Assembly: GCF_910591885.1 (NCBI RefSeq)
Contig: NC_063273.1
Location: 6,696,001-6,760,000 of the forward strand
From: Bombus terrestris
Taxonomy: Eukaryota > Arthropoda > Insecta > Hymenoptera > Apidae
Direction of reading: 5' to 3'
Length of the DNA stretch: 64,000 bases
The notes under the pieces were generated by a model. That model saw nothing but the letters and a program-made list of their open reading frames with translations. It ran no database searches and was not told the origin of the DNA. This document shows positions 13,773-26,900 of the stretch, piece by piece; position 1 is the stretch's first letter; every line of letters starts with the position of its first letter. The translations under genes were made by a program, and so were the position numbers.

Positions 13773-16418
13773 AATGGGAATAAATATTTGATCGAACGAC
13801 AAATAGATAAATTTTCGGTATTTATAACCTACAGATACGATATTATATTCATAAAACTAATGGAAGTGTATTTCGAGCATATAACTGTGTGCTCAAAAAT
13901 AAAAAATCCATTTTACACGTTCGTACAAATTTGCTTTAATAGTGACTTGGGATAAATAAAACTAAATCGCGTACTTGACATATAAATGTATGTCTTTTCC
14001 TTCACATTACGAACGTTCATAAAAACCGAGTACATTGACAGCGTGTTAGGTATATCAATGATTTAAACATTAAACTTCCTTTCATTTCTTTTTGTTACCA
14101 ATAAGTTCTTTGTTAACTCCGTTAAAAATTGTAAAAATTTTGAAAAATATTAATTGTATTTTAATAGTTCCAAAATTATTTACAATAGTCGATCTTGTTT
14201 ATTCATTAACAAATTGTCAATATGACATATTTTTAAAATATGAATTTTTTCTTTAGAAACTAAGAGTTAATTGAATTTCATAAATCAATAAGCTAGTAAC
14301 AACAAAACTAATATGTAATTCATTTAATAAATAACTTAAAAATTTCTTTTCCTATTTGTATAGATATATAATACACAATAAGTGTGAAAATTGTGTACTA
14401 TGTCTTTTCCTTTCTTATTCTACCTCTCTATGTACTGTATTCTATCTTTATTTAAAAATAATTTATTTTCATAACCTATCTCAATGTGTCAATACTATAT
14501 TATGCAACAAAATAACTTAGTCAAATAATCATTTGTTTACAAGATTGATATTATACATTTTTTACTATATAAGCTATATATATAATAAAGTAATATATTC
14601 TTTTAACTTTATTGCATCATCAGATATATTTTTATATTTTTACAGATTATTTATATTTTACAGATATCTGTTATTTTTTTTTATAATTTTTTTATATATT
14701 TACAGATATCTTTTTTCAACTGAAACTTTTGTCATATTGTGCAAAACTTTTACCCTATTTTCGACGTTAACTGAAAATATTTTTAATTGCTTTAATAAAA
14801 CACATATACCTTTGTAAATGATTGATAAATGTTAAAGATTAAGATATTTAAACGTATCTGGTAAAATTTTGGCAACATCTTCATTACTGTTTAAAAATAA
14901 TAGAATGTGTCTTTTGTTTATAGTATCTTGTATTTCTTTTTATAATTTCTCGTATTAATTTTTTATTCTTCAAGCTAGAAAAAAAAACATTGGGTTACAT
15001 TAGAACATTCTATTCATGTATCTTCAAGCAACAGCTAATTAAGTATAAATAATTATTAATCTTATTCATGTACTGTACTTATATTTATTATACGAATAGC
15101 TAACCATTCTTACGTATAATATGACAAGGATAAATTAATCAACTTTCATTTATGTTACTCTTTTTACATTCTAAAATCAACTGTACAACTGTTATGTTCC
15201 TAACAGTGATTAATATGAGTATCTGAAGTATATACCTATTAAGTCCATTTACAATGAAATCATATCCGCTATAATTCGGACTAATCGTATATATTGAGGT
15301 TGTTCATTTGTAATTTGCACGAGGAAAGAAAACTAATATAATCGCTAATGATTGCGTTGTAACGATAAATATGTATGATAGACTATCACAGTGTAGCTCG
15401 CGTTTGTAGTCGTAGGATCTCCTATTGTTCTAATCTTTTGATTATATTTGTTTTTTTCTGCCGCAAAGTATGGAAGTACTTATTTGCAATGGTTTCGTAT
15501 CCAATTTTTGTAATTATGCTGTCATACAAATGCAGTTTTTACGATATAAAAAAATATTAATATATCGTTAGAATTCCTTATTGTAGTATATTTGGAAATG
15601 TACTAAAAACTAAGTTAGCCCAAACATAATAATTATTAAAATTCTGTATTACTGTCGGAAAGATAGATGAAATGCTTGTATATCTAAAAAGAAAAAAAAA
15701 AGAAAGAAAAGGAAGAAAGAAAAAAGAAAATAGGCCACGACAAAATATTTTAGTAATCTATAGTGTTACTGATGCTTAATCAAGCAGCGCTTAAGAAAAT
15801 TAGAGAGTAGAAATAAATTAGACATTCGTTTAATAAAGTGTCTATTTATGCGTATAGAACTCTTATGAATTTATCCGTATTGTTTTTTTTTTGAGTCACA
15901 TTACAGCATTTACAATAATTATTTATTTCAATTTATTTTTGAACTAATTTTCATGAAGTGGAGATAAACAGTGTACAATGTAAACAAAGTATGCTATGAG
16001 ATGAGGTAAAACATATTTGACATAAAAAGAATGGAAAATAAAACATAACAAATATGTTAGATGTGTTTCTCAGCTACTTCATGAAAATATGAGCAAGCTG
16101 TCACTCATTTGTTAACCATCTATTTATTAAGAGCTACTATTGTTTATTATTATTATGCAATGGTAAGAAACTTTAAAAACGATCCCACGTCTTTGCGGTG
16201 GCCTGTGGGAGCACAGCTCCGAATAAATCTTATGCATTGTATCTCTATTATTTATTATATTTATAAGCAATGGATATTTTGGTACAATTAAATTTTTTTA
16301 TTGTATACTTGCCCCTCGCATCTTTATTTTTTTTATTTATTTTTTATTTAAAAAACAACATATTTTTTACGTTTTTTGCTTCAATGAATTGAACCTTATT
16401 ATTCAATAATATTATTTC

Positions 16419-16439
16419 CGATATGCGACGAGCATATCG
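16419..16439. repeat. Perfect 8-bp stem hairpin in the probable B56 3' UTR region
   Basis: CGATATGC, a GACGA loop, then GCATATCG: an exact inverted repeat in otherwise AT-rich DNA. It could fold in either strand's RNA. No function is claimed. Confidence 0.5.
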
Positions 16440-17279
16440 TCACGGCTCTCTTTCTTTGAAAAAATTTATTCCGTTTGCTGCGGGCATGCAGTCAGCACAA
16501 TGTTAGTATTTGTAGCACATCGGTCTGTACGTTACACGTATTTACCACAGTTCAGTGTATTCGTGTATGTGTAAATGTGTAATTTGTATCATCAATAGTA
16601 CTATATTTTTATAATATATTGTATTATATATATATTTATATATATTTATATATTTACCTAATTTTATTATGTTTTGTTATAGTTATCATTATCATTAATG
16701 CGAATATATGATACATTTCAAACAACGTCCCTGCTGGCTCTGTTGGAGGTGAGAATCAGAGTAAGGTGGGTCAGTCGTGAGAGGACATTAGCCATTTAGA
16801 AACTGAAGCAAATGTCACATGCAAAAATCAATATTATAACAATATATTTTATCTATTTGAATTTACATCTTGATCGTCTCCTCCCACCGAGCGCAGCTAC
16901 ACCTTAGTTCAGAAGGGACTAAAACATCGTCGTATTATGTGCTGACACTGAGTACATTGTACAACTTAAATCATTGCTATTAAAGAAAAAGGAAAAAAGA
17001 AAAGTAGAAATTAATGTACACAATAAAAATATTAGAACTCATCAATCATTGCATCGAAGAAGAATAAAATTACTGATTCTTTCATTTTTCTCTTCTCCAC
17101 TTCGCCCGTTAGGCTAGTAACTAATGAAAGAAATTACATTACATCAAGAATGCCATTGTGAGACACTTTGCTCCACTAACAACAGTAATTTTTGCATGTA
17201 GTGTATGGACAATCGATGTAAACTAAGGGCTAATGATTGGGTAATTTGGGAGTGAATTTCCACCTGTAATAATAATACG

Positions 17280-17285
17280 TTTATT
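17280..17285 (-). terminator. Proximal poly(A) signal of the B56 gene
   Basis: AATAAA on the minus strand about 65 nt beyond the B56 stop at 17351. More distal candidates occur near 16.3 kb, so alternative 3' UTR lengths are possible. Confidence 0.4.
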
Positions 17286-17350
17286 GAATGTTATATATAT
17301 TTATGCACTCAGAATATGAAATTATTTAATGGATATAGTTAGTTACCAGC

Positions 17351-20300
17351 TCAAGGGCGGGCTCGTGTCGTAGGTGTTGCTGTGGCAGGAACTGGATTGT
17401 TGAAGGCAGCAGCAAGCGCATTACGTCGTTCTACCTCCAATTCAGTCAGTTTTCTCCACAATTCGTCTCTTTCCTTTTCTCTCTTCTTTTCTCTGACATT
17501 ATAAAATATTTCTATAGATTACGCAAAAAGCTACCGACGAGTTTTTATTTAGTTGTTTTTCGGAAAGAACTAAGCATCTTTTAATAGTTATTTCATTATT
17601 TTCGTAAAATGTAACACTACTTACTTTTGCCTTTCAGACTTATAGCTGGCAGTAAGTTCATCGAAGAGCTTGCTATTCATTTCCATAAATGTTTTTAAAA
17701 CGTTATAAACAAGGGCTACGATCGTCTGATTCCAATGTTCCTTGCTAATTCTATACAATGCCGGGAACATAATTCCCATTATTACATGATTGTTTTCTTC
17801 AATTAGAGACATTATATATTCATTATTCCAATAGTACAGTGCTCTTTCTGCAACCTATGGATAAAGGAATTTTGTTGGTAAAAAAATTTTAATGATACTT
17901 TTGTGTCCTAAATTATCCTGTAAAAAATATCTCTCAAATACCTGAAAGTGTGGCGAAGAGACACAACGTGCAATTTGCCTGAATAAGGGTTCTTGTATTT
18001 TAACAAATTGGTTAAGTTCTATCACGTCCAAGATCTCTTCAATTTCACCAAGGAACATTACCTCCTTCTGGCTACATATTTTAGGCCAGAATTTCAGGAG
18101 GCCTCGTATAACAGGCTCTGTTAGGGTTGCATCCTTTTCAAGAAATTGTACCACACAATAAGCTAACTGTGCATGATATAACGATAAGCACTTTACTTTA
18201 TGTAGTGGTAACAGCACCTGTAACAAAATAACAATACATAAATCACATTGTAAAATATATTTTCAATGTATATTAATTTACTCTCATTATATAATCAGCT
18301 TTCTTATTTTTATTTTTTTTTTTTTTTTTTTTTTACCTTAACTAAGAACTGTTTGTGCTCAACTTTTAAAGGAAGAGCAAAACCATTTATAATGCTACCC
18401 AAAATTTCAAGAAGTTCACCAACTCCATTGAAATGCTCAGTTTCATATACAAACCTATAAGAATAAGCAGTTAAAGAAAAAATGTATTTTATACATATAT
18501 ATCATATATTGCATGAATTTTGTTACTTTATTCAGATACCTCAAGAAAATGTTACTGATTTGTTTGCGTATAAAGGCTCTAAGACCAAGGAACTTCCCAT
18601 AAATACGATGCAAAACAGTTTTCAAAAAATCCCTTTCCCTAGGATCCTCAGAATCAAATAACTCCAGTAACTACGAACAGATAACAAATATACTATTGAA
18701 TCAATTAATCTATTATTAACAATAAGTGTTAAATATAGAAATATTATATGTTATAAGTTGCAAATTTTATACCTGTAAAACAAATTTTTGGTCAATAACT
18801 TTTTTGCCAATCGTAGGTTGAAAATCTGAAGATTCAAGAAAGCGTAAAAAGAATTCATAAACCAATTGCAAATGAGGCCAACTCGCCTCCAATGTTGGGT
18901 CATCTTCTTCAGGATCAAAATCGGGAGTATCACTAGGTGGTAATGTGCGAAATAGATTTGCAGAAATCTTCAACAAACGTATTATTATGTCGAAAATATT
19001 CTACGAATTAAATTACAGGTGTAAACATTATTCTTATGCTATATTTACCATTTTAATGATTTCGGGATATACAGGCTCTGTAAGGACGCCTCGACCAGCT
19101 GTGATGTATTCGACTAATTCATTGAGTGTACTACGCTTAATTTCTTTGCCTTTAAGATCCGCCATCGGATCCATAAAATCAAAAGTCACACAACATTGCC
19201 GGAGTTTTCGGATGAACAGTTCTTCCTGTTCCGACGGTGTAACATCTGTAACATTTCAATAATCCCATTTAAATTAAATGCAATACACATTTTTTTATAA
19301 AAATTTTCTAACTTGTATGTATATCGCTATAAGTACCCTTCTAAATTAAGTTTCATCGTAACTTACGATCATTAATGTCGTTATTACATAGTTCATAATA
19401 TTAATAACTCGATATATCAGCTATGAAGAGCATTAATCCTAATGTAGTAGGATGAACAAACCGTGAAGAGTTACTTCTAGTTTGTTTATGGACTGCAGTA
19501 ACATCTTTGGAGTTGGTTTCGAATACCGTCAGTAATAAATTTATTCTATCAAACGGATCTACATGACCGATGAACAAAGAGATATCTAACTGAGCATTTT
19601 TACTCCTTTCTCTTTTCTTTAAATAAATATATTCGTTTCTTCTAAATTTCGATAATTTAACTTTCGATGGTGACGGATTTACCATGAAGTACAAAAGTGA
19701 AGTAAAGATTCTTACTAAAAAGTAAAAAAAAAAAAAAAAAAAAAGAAAAAAAAAGGAATTTGGAATGAGGCAAATAGAAAAAATAATTATCTTTTGGTAT
19801 TTATTGAATATGTTTTTTTGCTTATAAACATGTGATCATAGACTTCTTTCTTGTTATTGTACCGGCAAATTGTTCGATATCTCAGTTGAGGTTATACATG
19901 TCAAGTGAGGTTATGGTATAAACGACGCGCACGCGCCATGCGGCGCATATGTAGTCGAATGTTGGCAGCACTGTAAGCAGAATATAATAAATGTCTTTTA
20001 GAAGTGTTCAAGCGCCACAGTGATTTTTCCATCGCTTTCAAGCGTTAGATGTCTTTATTTTTCTTTTCCTAAAATGCAATGAAGTATAATTCTCCTCCGT
20101 TGCTACATTTTTAATTATAATCTCGATGAATCGCAGTCACATGACAATATATATATAGAACATGTTTTTCAAATATTTCAAGAGAAAGTAGACCGATCAA
20201 ATTTGTTTATCTGTTACTCATATTAGATTTTCTGTTTTGTGTTTGATGCCTCACTGGCGTCAGTTCTAATCGTTAATTACCCGTCCGTTGATTTAAACGA

Positions 20301-20915
20301 CTCTTGCTAATTTACTCTGCCTTGAGAATTCGTTTGCCTTGTGCACAAGTCAACGTTTATTTTTAAAATGTCTACAACGTCTTATTACCGATAAAACGAA
20401 TACGTTCGTTTAAAAACTGTCGGAAAATACGTACAATGATTCATGAGTACAGTTGGGAACCTAACCGTGTATAATGGCACGTAGCAAAAATTCAAATCAA
20501 TCTTTTTTATATTTTCCATAATCTTTTCTCAGCCATCATTAGTAATTCGATTCATGAAACTATTATATTTCATTTTACATTTTAGAATATGTAGGCGCCA
20601 CGAAAGTGGAAGTTCGTTTCACTTAAACGTAGCAGTGAGTTCTGACCTAATTTATACTCTTGCATAATTGATACGCGATCGTGATGTCAGATGCCGGCAG
20701 GGGAACATACATAAATCGATATTCAAAGGAGAATCAATGAAAAAAAGACAGCTATATACAGAAAGGCAATGCATGATTTCCACCGAAGATTGGTGAAATC
20801 ATATATCGAGAGACGACGAAATGACGTCTGATCGCAGCCGCGCTTTATTGAAAATTTTTAACGAGAAAATAGCTGCCGCGGTATAAATTACTGAGTTCTA
20901 TTAGCGTGTCTATTC

Positions 20916-20948
<33 letters not shown>

Positions 20949-23900
20949 TTGAAAGTTCTCCAGCATGTTAGATGGAGATTTCATTCATCGGAGCGATAGA
21001 AAAGGAGAACAAGAGGAAGAGCGCAAAAGACTACTGCCTTTCCTCGGTGTCCTCTTTTTCTTCTCATCCGTCAACCCCACTCTCTGGCCATTTCTCAGTT
21101 CCTATTTCTTTTTGCTCGTAAGGTATTGATTTACCTAGGTGGTGAACTTTAAACTCGCATCACCACTCGTTCCCTCATTCATCTTGCGGCCTTTGATGGT
21201 AATGCAAGGAAAATTACGCTCGTCGCGACAAATTAGGTAATGAATCTTCTCTATGAGCTGCCATTTTCTATTTTTGCCACTGAAAGGACAAAAATTATCT
21301 TGTGATCCGTGAATGGGATTAAAATGTGCAAAACGGTAAATTCGTATGTCCTCGCGAAGCATTTTACACGTGTGCCTGCATTTGTACGCGTCTTACGTTG
21401 GATTTGAATTATAGATTAGGTCAGAATTCGTAACTCAGGAATCTGCAAGGTATATCGGATAGACAATTAAAACGATTAACAATCATATATAATCGATAAC
21501 GTGCAAATGTATATATCTATAGCTTTTCAAATCGTAGATTACGCTATCGGGTAAGATAATTAACGTAGAAGGCCGTGACGTTAAAGCAATGTCGCTATTT
21601 GCTTGTTAAAGCGAGCTTCCGTGATGTGATACTCTATAACTGTTTATTATAATGCGAAATCTACGATCTTTGAAACGGATCAATAGCAACGTGTTTTATC
21701 AATGTGTAGATAAAACAATCGATTCGCAGATACTTGCTTATATCACGCAACCTTTTTCTTTAATCTTTTTATTCGCTAAAATAATAACTATTCGCCGATA
21801 TACAATCTAATATTCCTTCATCATATCCTATCGTATTGTATTTCTCTCAATTATATTGTTTTCTTTTGAATTGGCCATGCACTGGTGCAACAAATCAATC
21901 AGAAAGTTCCCATTGAGCGTAAAAAACCATTTGGCTTGCACTTTATATTCTATCAGCCGCCGATCGCTTCACGCTCGATCCTCGCGTCAAGAAGATCTCG
22001 CCAAGTAATTGAAAATGATCCGGATCATCTGGAGGCGGAATGAATTAACGCGAGCTGCTAGCCGACTCGATGGAAAAACGTGGATAGTGGATGGTAAAAA
22101 GCAGTCGAGAAAAAGGGAAAGAACAAAGGGGAGGATGAAAGGGAAGAAAAGAAAGAGCGGAGGATAAAAGGAGTGAAAGGAACGGGAGTAAAATCTTAGC
22201 AGCTGATAAAGTTGAAAGGATGCTCGGAGGTGAATGCAAGGAATTACAAGACCGTACGTTCTTGCATAAAAGTCGTGTGTACACTGTGCACGCACGATCG
22301 CGAGTATAACGCTCGTCGGTCGAGTAGCAAGTCATTAAAACGTTCTCCTGGCGAAGATCGTTTTAATCGGTAATCGAGAAACGGCCGGCGTGACGTCTCC
22401 GCTACATCAGCTTTTATTTAATAACGTTACTCTCTTCAATTACGCTGGTCTGTACTGATCGTCTCGATTTTACCAGTTTATGTAATTGCACCGTACGATA
22501 CGCGTACGAAGGAAAGAGCACGAAGGCGTGAAGTACGTGAGCACACGATGGATGAATGAAATTTCGAGGCAATGATTTTTGGCCGCGATCACGAACGTTA
22601 GTATATCGCTAAAGTGGCCGGTAAAAATAGCCGATAGGTGGCTCCCGGCGTACCACGATTCACGAGCTTCGTTCGAATATTACCAGACGCTATAATCGAT
22701 TGCAATGGGAAACTCGTTTTTCGCGTTTGCCAGTGAAGAAGAAAAAAGAGTGCATACATAAGCCGTTGAGAAGTCACATGGATCAACCTCGTAAGTTGGA
22801 AAGTACAGAGAAGCGATAAAGTTACAAACACTGTCTTCCAGATTTACTTTACAAACTTACTATTCTTTCGAATTCTACTTACTTCTACTTTTAATTATTT
22901 CTTGCGATAAGCAAACTTATGGGAGCTGGAAAAATCGATAAAGAGTGGAGTTGGTCAGTTTGACCGACCGAGAAGCTCGTATACAGCGAGGTAAATGGAA
23001 TATTCGCAAAGAGTTCGAGTCAAGAGTGTCCTGTACGAAATATCCACATATTTTAAAGGAAATTCTCTGCCGAATCGATGGTGATAATTGCATAGCTGCA
23101 TTTTGCTCGAGACACCAAAGCGCACCGAGTCGAAACGACGATTTCGTAATTCACGGACGCAGCCCGTGCGTAACAGATGGCCTTTATCACGGCGGATAAA
23201 AAGAGACACATGATGCGATCTATCGATAAAGATGTAGATGTCATCTGGCGATGAATTTAGTTGGAAGCACCGATCGAAAGTATATAGAGTATACCATCGG
23301 ACTGGGAACGCGGATACGCGTGAAATGCGCCACCATCAATTGCGATCTACTTATTGCGAACGCGTCGTGTGTGAAGTATAGGTGAAATCGCCAGCTGAAT
23401 ATTCCAGCTATGCGACCTTGCCAATGCGTTTAAGCGACGCGGATGGTAATCGCGCGAGCGCGACCGATGTTTTCGGTATGGCGAAAAACGACCACGAAAA
23501 CATCGAGGGAGAATTAGATTGGGGCAAAGGCGATCCATTGATTCGAGCTTCGATCAGGTTATAAGGAATCGACCTTACATTGATCAAATTTGAGAACACC
23601 TTTAGATACAAACGCGAGACACGACTGTCGAAAAACTGTCCTTAAAACTTGTCCTTAAAACTGTTCTTCTTTCCCTCTTGTTTGTCGTTATTTTCACCAG
23701 CGATTGAGATTTCGACGTCGACGTGTTTCGATGGTAAAAAAGTGCCAGAAGAGGAAGGTAAGAGAGGAAGAGGGAGGATGGGGACACGATGAACAAAGTT
23801 TGTTTGGTTTATTTGCAGATCGGCGAACGAGTCACGAAGCAATAATCGTTGTTTTCTTTATGCAATCGAACAGCCTCGATAATTTCGTATATTTCGATAC

Positions 23901-26900
23901 GCGGCCACGGCACGAGGAGAGCCTCGATTATTTCGCTTCATTTATTTTCGGTCTGCCGGCAAACATCGTCCGTTCCACTGGCAGGCATTCTCGACGTAAT
24001 TAAAAACAGGAAACTTTTCTAGAGCACGATGAAACACGTCGACTGTCGCGGCTATTGGCAGCACCGGCGAAAATAATCGGAAGCGCCTCTCCGTTCTAGC
24101 TTTGTCGTTCGTCCAACTTCAATCACGATTAATTGGTTTTGCTTTATCGATGCGTCGCCCGTACATAATAATTATCCTCGGGGAATGGACCACGTTGTCG
24201 CGGGCCTAAGTAACTTTGCTTTCTACCAGACTACGCTACGTGGCCTCGATGAATTTATCGAATTATGCGATTCTCCCTCTCCTTCTGTCGCTTTATTTCT
24301 CTTGCCCTCTCTGTCTCACACACGCAAACGCGTCGGTGTAGCACGCGAAAGGCACACGCTTGTAACGTAATACAAAGGAGAAGAGGAGGACGTCCGGTTG
24401 TTGCCAAAAGGTAGCACGCGCCAGGAGCGGAAGATGAAGGAAGGAAATCATCGTCGAGATCGTCGAACGTCATTCGCGAATGACGACACCCGTGCCTCTT
24501 CTGCCGGACATTCGGAGAATTGACACTGTGCCCGGAATCGGCGGCTTGCGACTCGTCCAAAACATAATTAGGATTTCGCTAGCGCACCACGACGATGTCT
24601 GTGGCACGCGGTGTGCCGTGTCGCATGTCGGAAGTGCGATCTTATTATCCGTTATTAGCAGAGATCGAGTTTGCATCATGCGAATCAGGGTCGCGGGCTG
24701 TGTGTTCCGATCAAATGCAAGGGAGCCGTCCAGCGCTGTCACGTTTTTGAGCGGCCGCCTTTTTCCATTTTCGTTGTCATCGTTGACGTAAGAACAGAAG
24801 CTTTATTCTGACGTAATCTGACCGTTACGTTTATTCGCACGGATAATAGGATGCACGACGAACGACGAACGGGAAAATGTTAGCGAAAACGACGAAGAAG
24901 ATTAGGAGTATGAAAGAGGCTTGTAGCGGAAAACGAGCGAAGCAGAAAATAGAAAAATGTATATGCTTGATGGCAGAAAGCTGCACAGTTAGAATTATGC
25001 GTGGTCGGCGACGAATCACGTACACGATCATCTACCGATCTAGCGTGTACGTATTTATAATTTCATTCATAACACGAGCTGCACTTTCACGTACTCTGCC
25101 GACCGTAGTCGTAACGTTCGTGGCCTTGTAGCATGAATGTTGCTTTTACGACTACATTCGCCCACCGCATGATTCTTTGACGCAACGAAAGAACGTCGAA
25201 ACGAGTATCGCAGCGATCTGGCTACGCTTTATTCCTCCTTTCCTCGTGCAAAATTACAGTCAGGCTACGACGCTCCAATTGTCAATTTACGAAACCAAAA
25301 ACGATCGTCGAAATGCGAATACGTTGATTCGACGCCGATCGTTTATACACTGTGTGTCACATTGGACAAAGAAAAGCCGAGGAAAGGAGAACAAAGCGGT
25401 GCCGGAATCGCGTCACGTACATCTGGCTCTTTCTCCGCTATCACCTCAACCGTGGCTTGCTCGAAGTTCACCAGCTACAAGAACAAAGACCATCGTAGGT
25501 CACGGAACGAAGAAGATAGAAAAGAAGGCTAAAGGAATACCGGAAACGATCCACCTGCTCGATTCTCGCGTTCTTCCCTTTAACGATTGTCGCTGAACGA
25601 TCGGTGGTGTTACGAACCGGAAGCGAATGTTTTCAAACAAGAGGAAACGCGAATTTGCCTAACTTGAACCAACGCGAGCTAAACGATCTCGGATTACGAG
25701 GGTTTGTTTAAGGGCTATTTAATATTGCTCGCTTAAACGCACCACCTGGAGAAACTTTCATGGGCACGTTCAAGCTATTATAATTCCGTTGGCCAATTCA
25801 CGGACGTGACACAGAAAATACAGGTCGAAACTGCTGTACAAAATAACGGATGTGACTGGAAGCACGGTAACGATATTTTATCTTTTAATACCAAGTGGTT
25901 AGCGGTGTATTTGACGTTGCAAAAACTGTGTCGGGAGGAGCACGAGGACTTCGTTTCGCGAGAAGGTACATGGTAAAGGGGTGGAGCATAGCGAGGTACA
26001 AACGTTCTCGGATCGGATGTCGAGGAAAAGCGGCAAAGTGTCGCGAACAGCGACGATCGAGAGGAAGGTGGGCGCGAAAAACAGAAGGCAATCTCGAGGC
26101 GTCGTTTTAATATTCTCGAAGAGCGAAGAAGAAAGAGGAAATGGACGAAGAGGTGGCGTGAAATCAGAGGACGGATGATCGCAGGTCTGAAATCGAGGAC
26201 GAAGCAAGAGGCAAACGAGTAATTCGTGGTTTAGTTAGGGTTTCGGGGATGGGGGTGGGAGGCAGGCTCGAACGCTTCGAATAAAGGAAGAAGACCGGAG
26301 CAAGAAGGACAAAAAGAGATGGCCGGAAAAGAGAGGGTAGAGCGTTCGTGTGCATACTAGGAAGGAAGGAAGAGAGAGAGTGGTACTGGTAGAGAAGAGA
26401 AGGTAAAGGAGAGCGTTCGAGGCAGCCGGTCGCCGGCATTCCGGATCAATACTCCCACCGCCGTCCCTTCTCTGGGGGTTCGTTGGGTGGCCCGGCTCTT
26501 TCTCCTTCTCTCCCTTTACCTTTCACCCTCGACCCTCTTCTTCCATGTCGCCCTCTCATCCTCCCGTTTTCCGCTTCTACTTCCAGCGAACGCGTATAGG
26601 TATCGGTGAATCTGCTTCGATTCTCTATCTTTCCTCCCTCTCCTTACCATCTTTCCGGCATCTTTATATCTGATTTTTCTCGCGTCACCTGCTGATCAAT
26701 TTATACCGTACATCCTATACACGTTGCATCGTGTTTTCCTTCAATTTCCTTCTCCACTGATTTCTTGACAAATATTGGAAACGATACAGGGTGGTACAGA
26801 AGGAACACGAATGGAACAGGAATCTGAGAAAATTGTGAAAACCAAGGAAACCGGCTTTCATATAAATCTGAAATTTTGCACGTTGCTCTTGCATCACCTT

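Larger units (their letters stand above)
13773..17350. other. Interval between salvador start and B56 stop; AT-rich
   Basis: About 3.6 kb. The right part is expected to hold the B56 3' UTR, read on the minus strand from 17350 downward, with several candidate AATAAA signals. The left part is upstream of salvador. Around 14610-14712 a short imperfect motif (TTTACAGAT) recurs three times. No credible coding exon was seen; the open frames here are AT-rich noise. Confidence 0.5.

Noticed and set aside
19401..19685. Minus-strand frame of about 95 codons upstream of B56 exon 2
   Set aside because: It ends in a stop before the nearby donor and cannot join B56 in frame; no family recognised.
24470..24791. 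Overlapping 90-103-aa frames on both strands
   Set aside because: Simultaneous open frames on both strands in CpG-rich DNA, no family likeness and no splice context.
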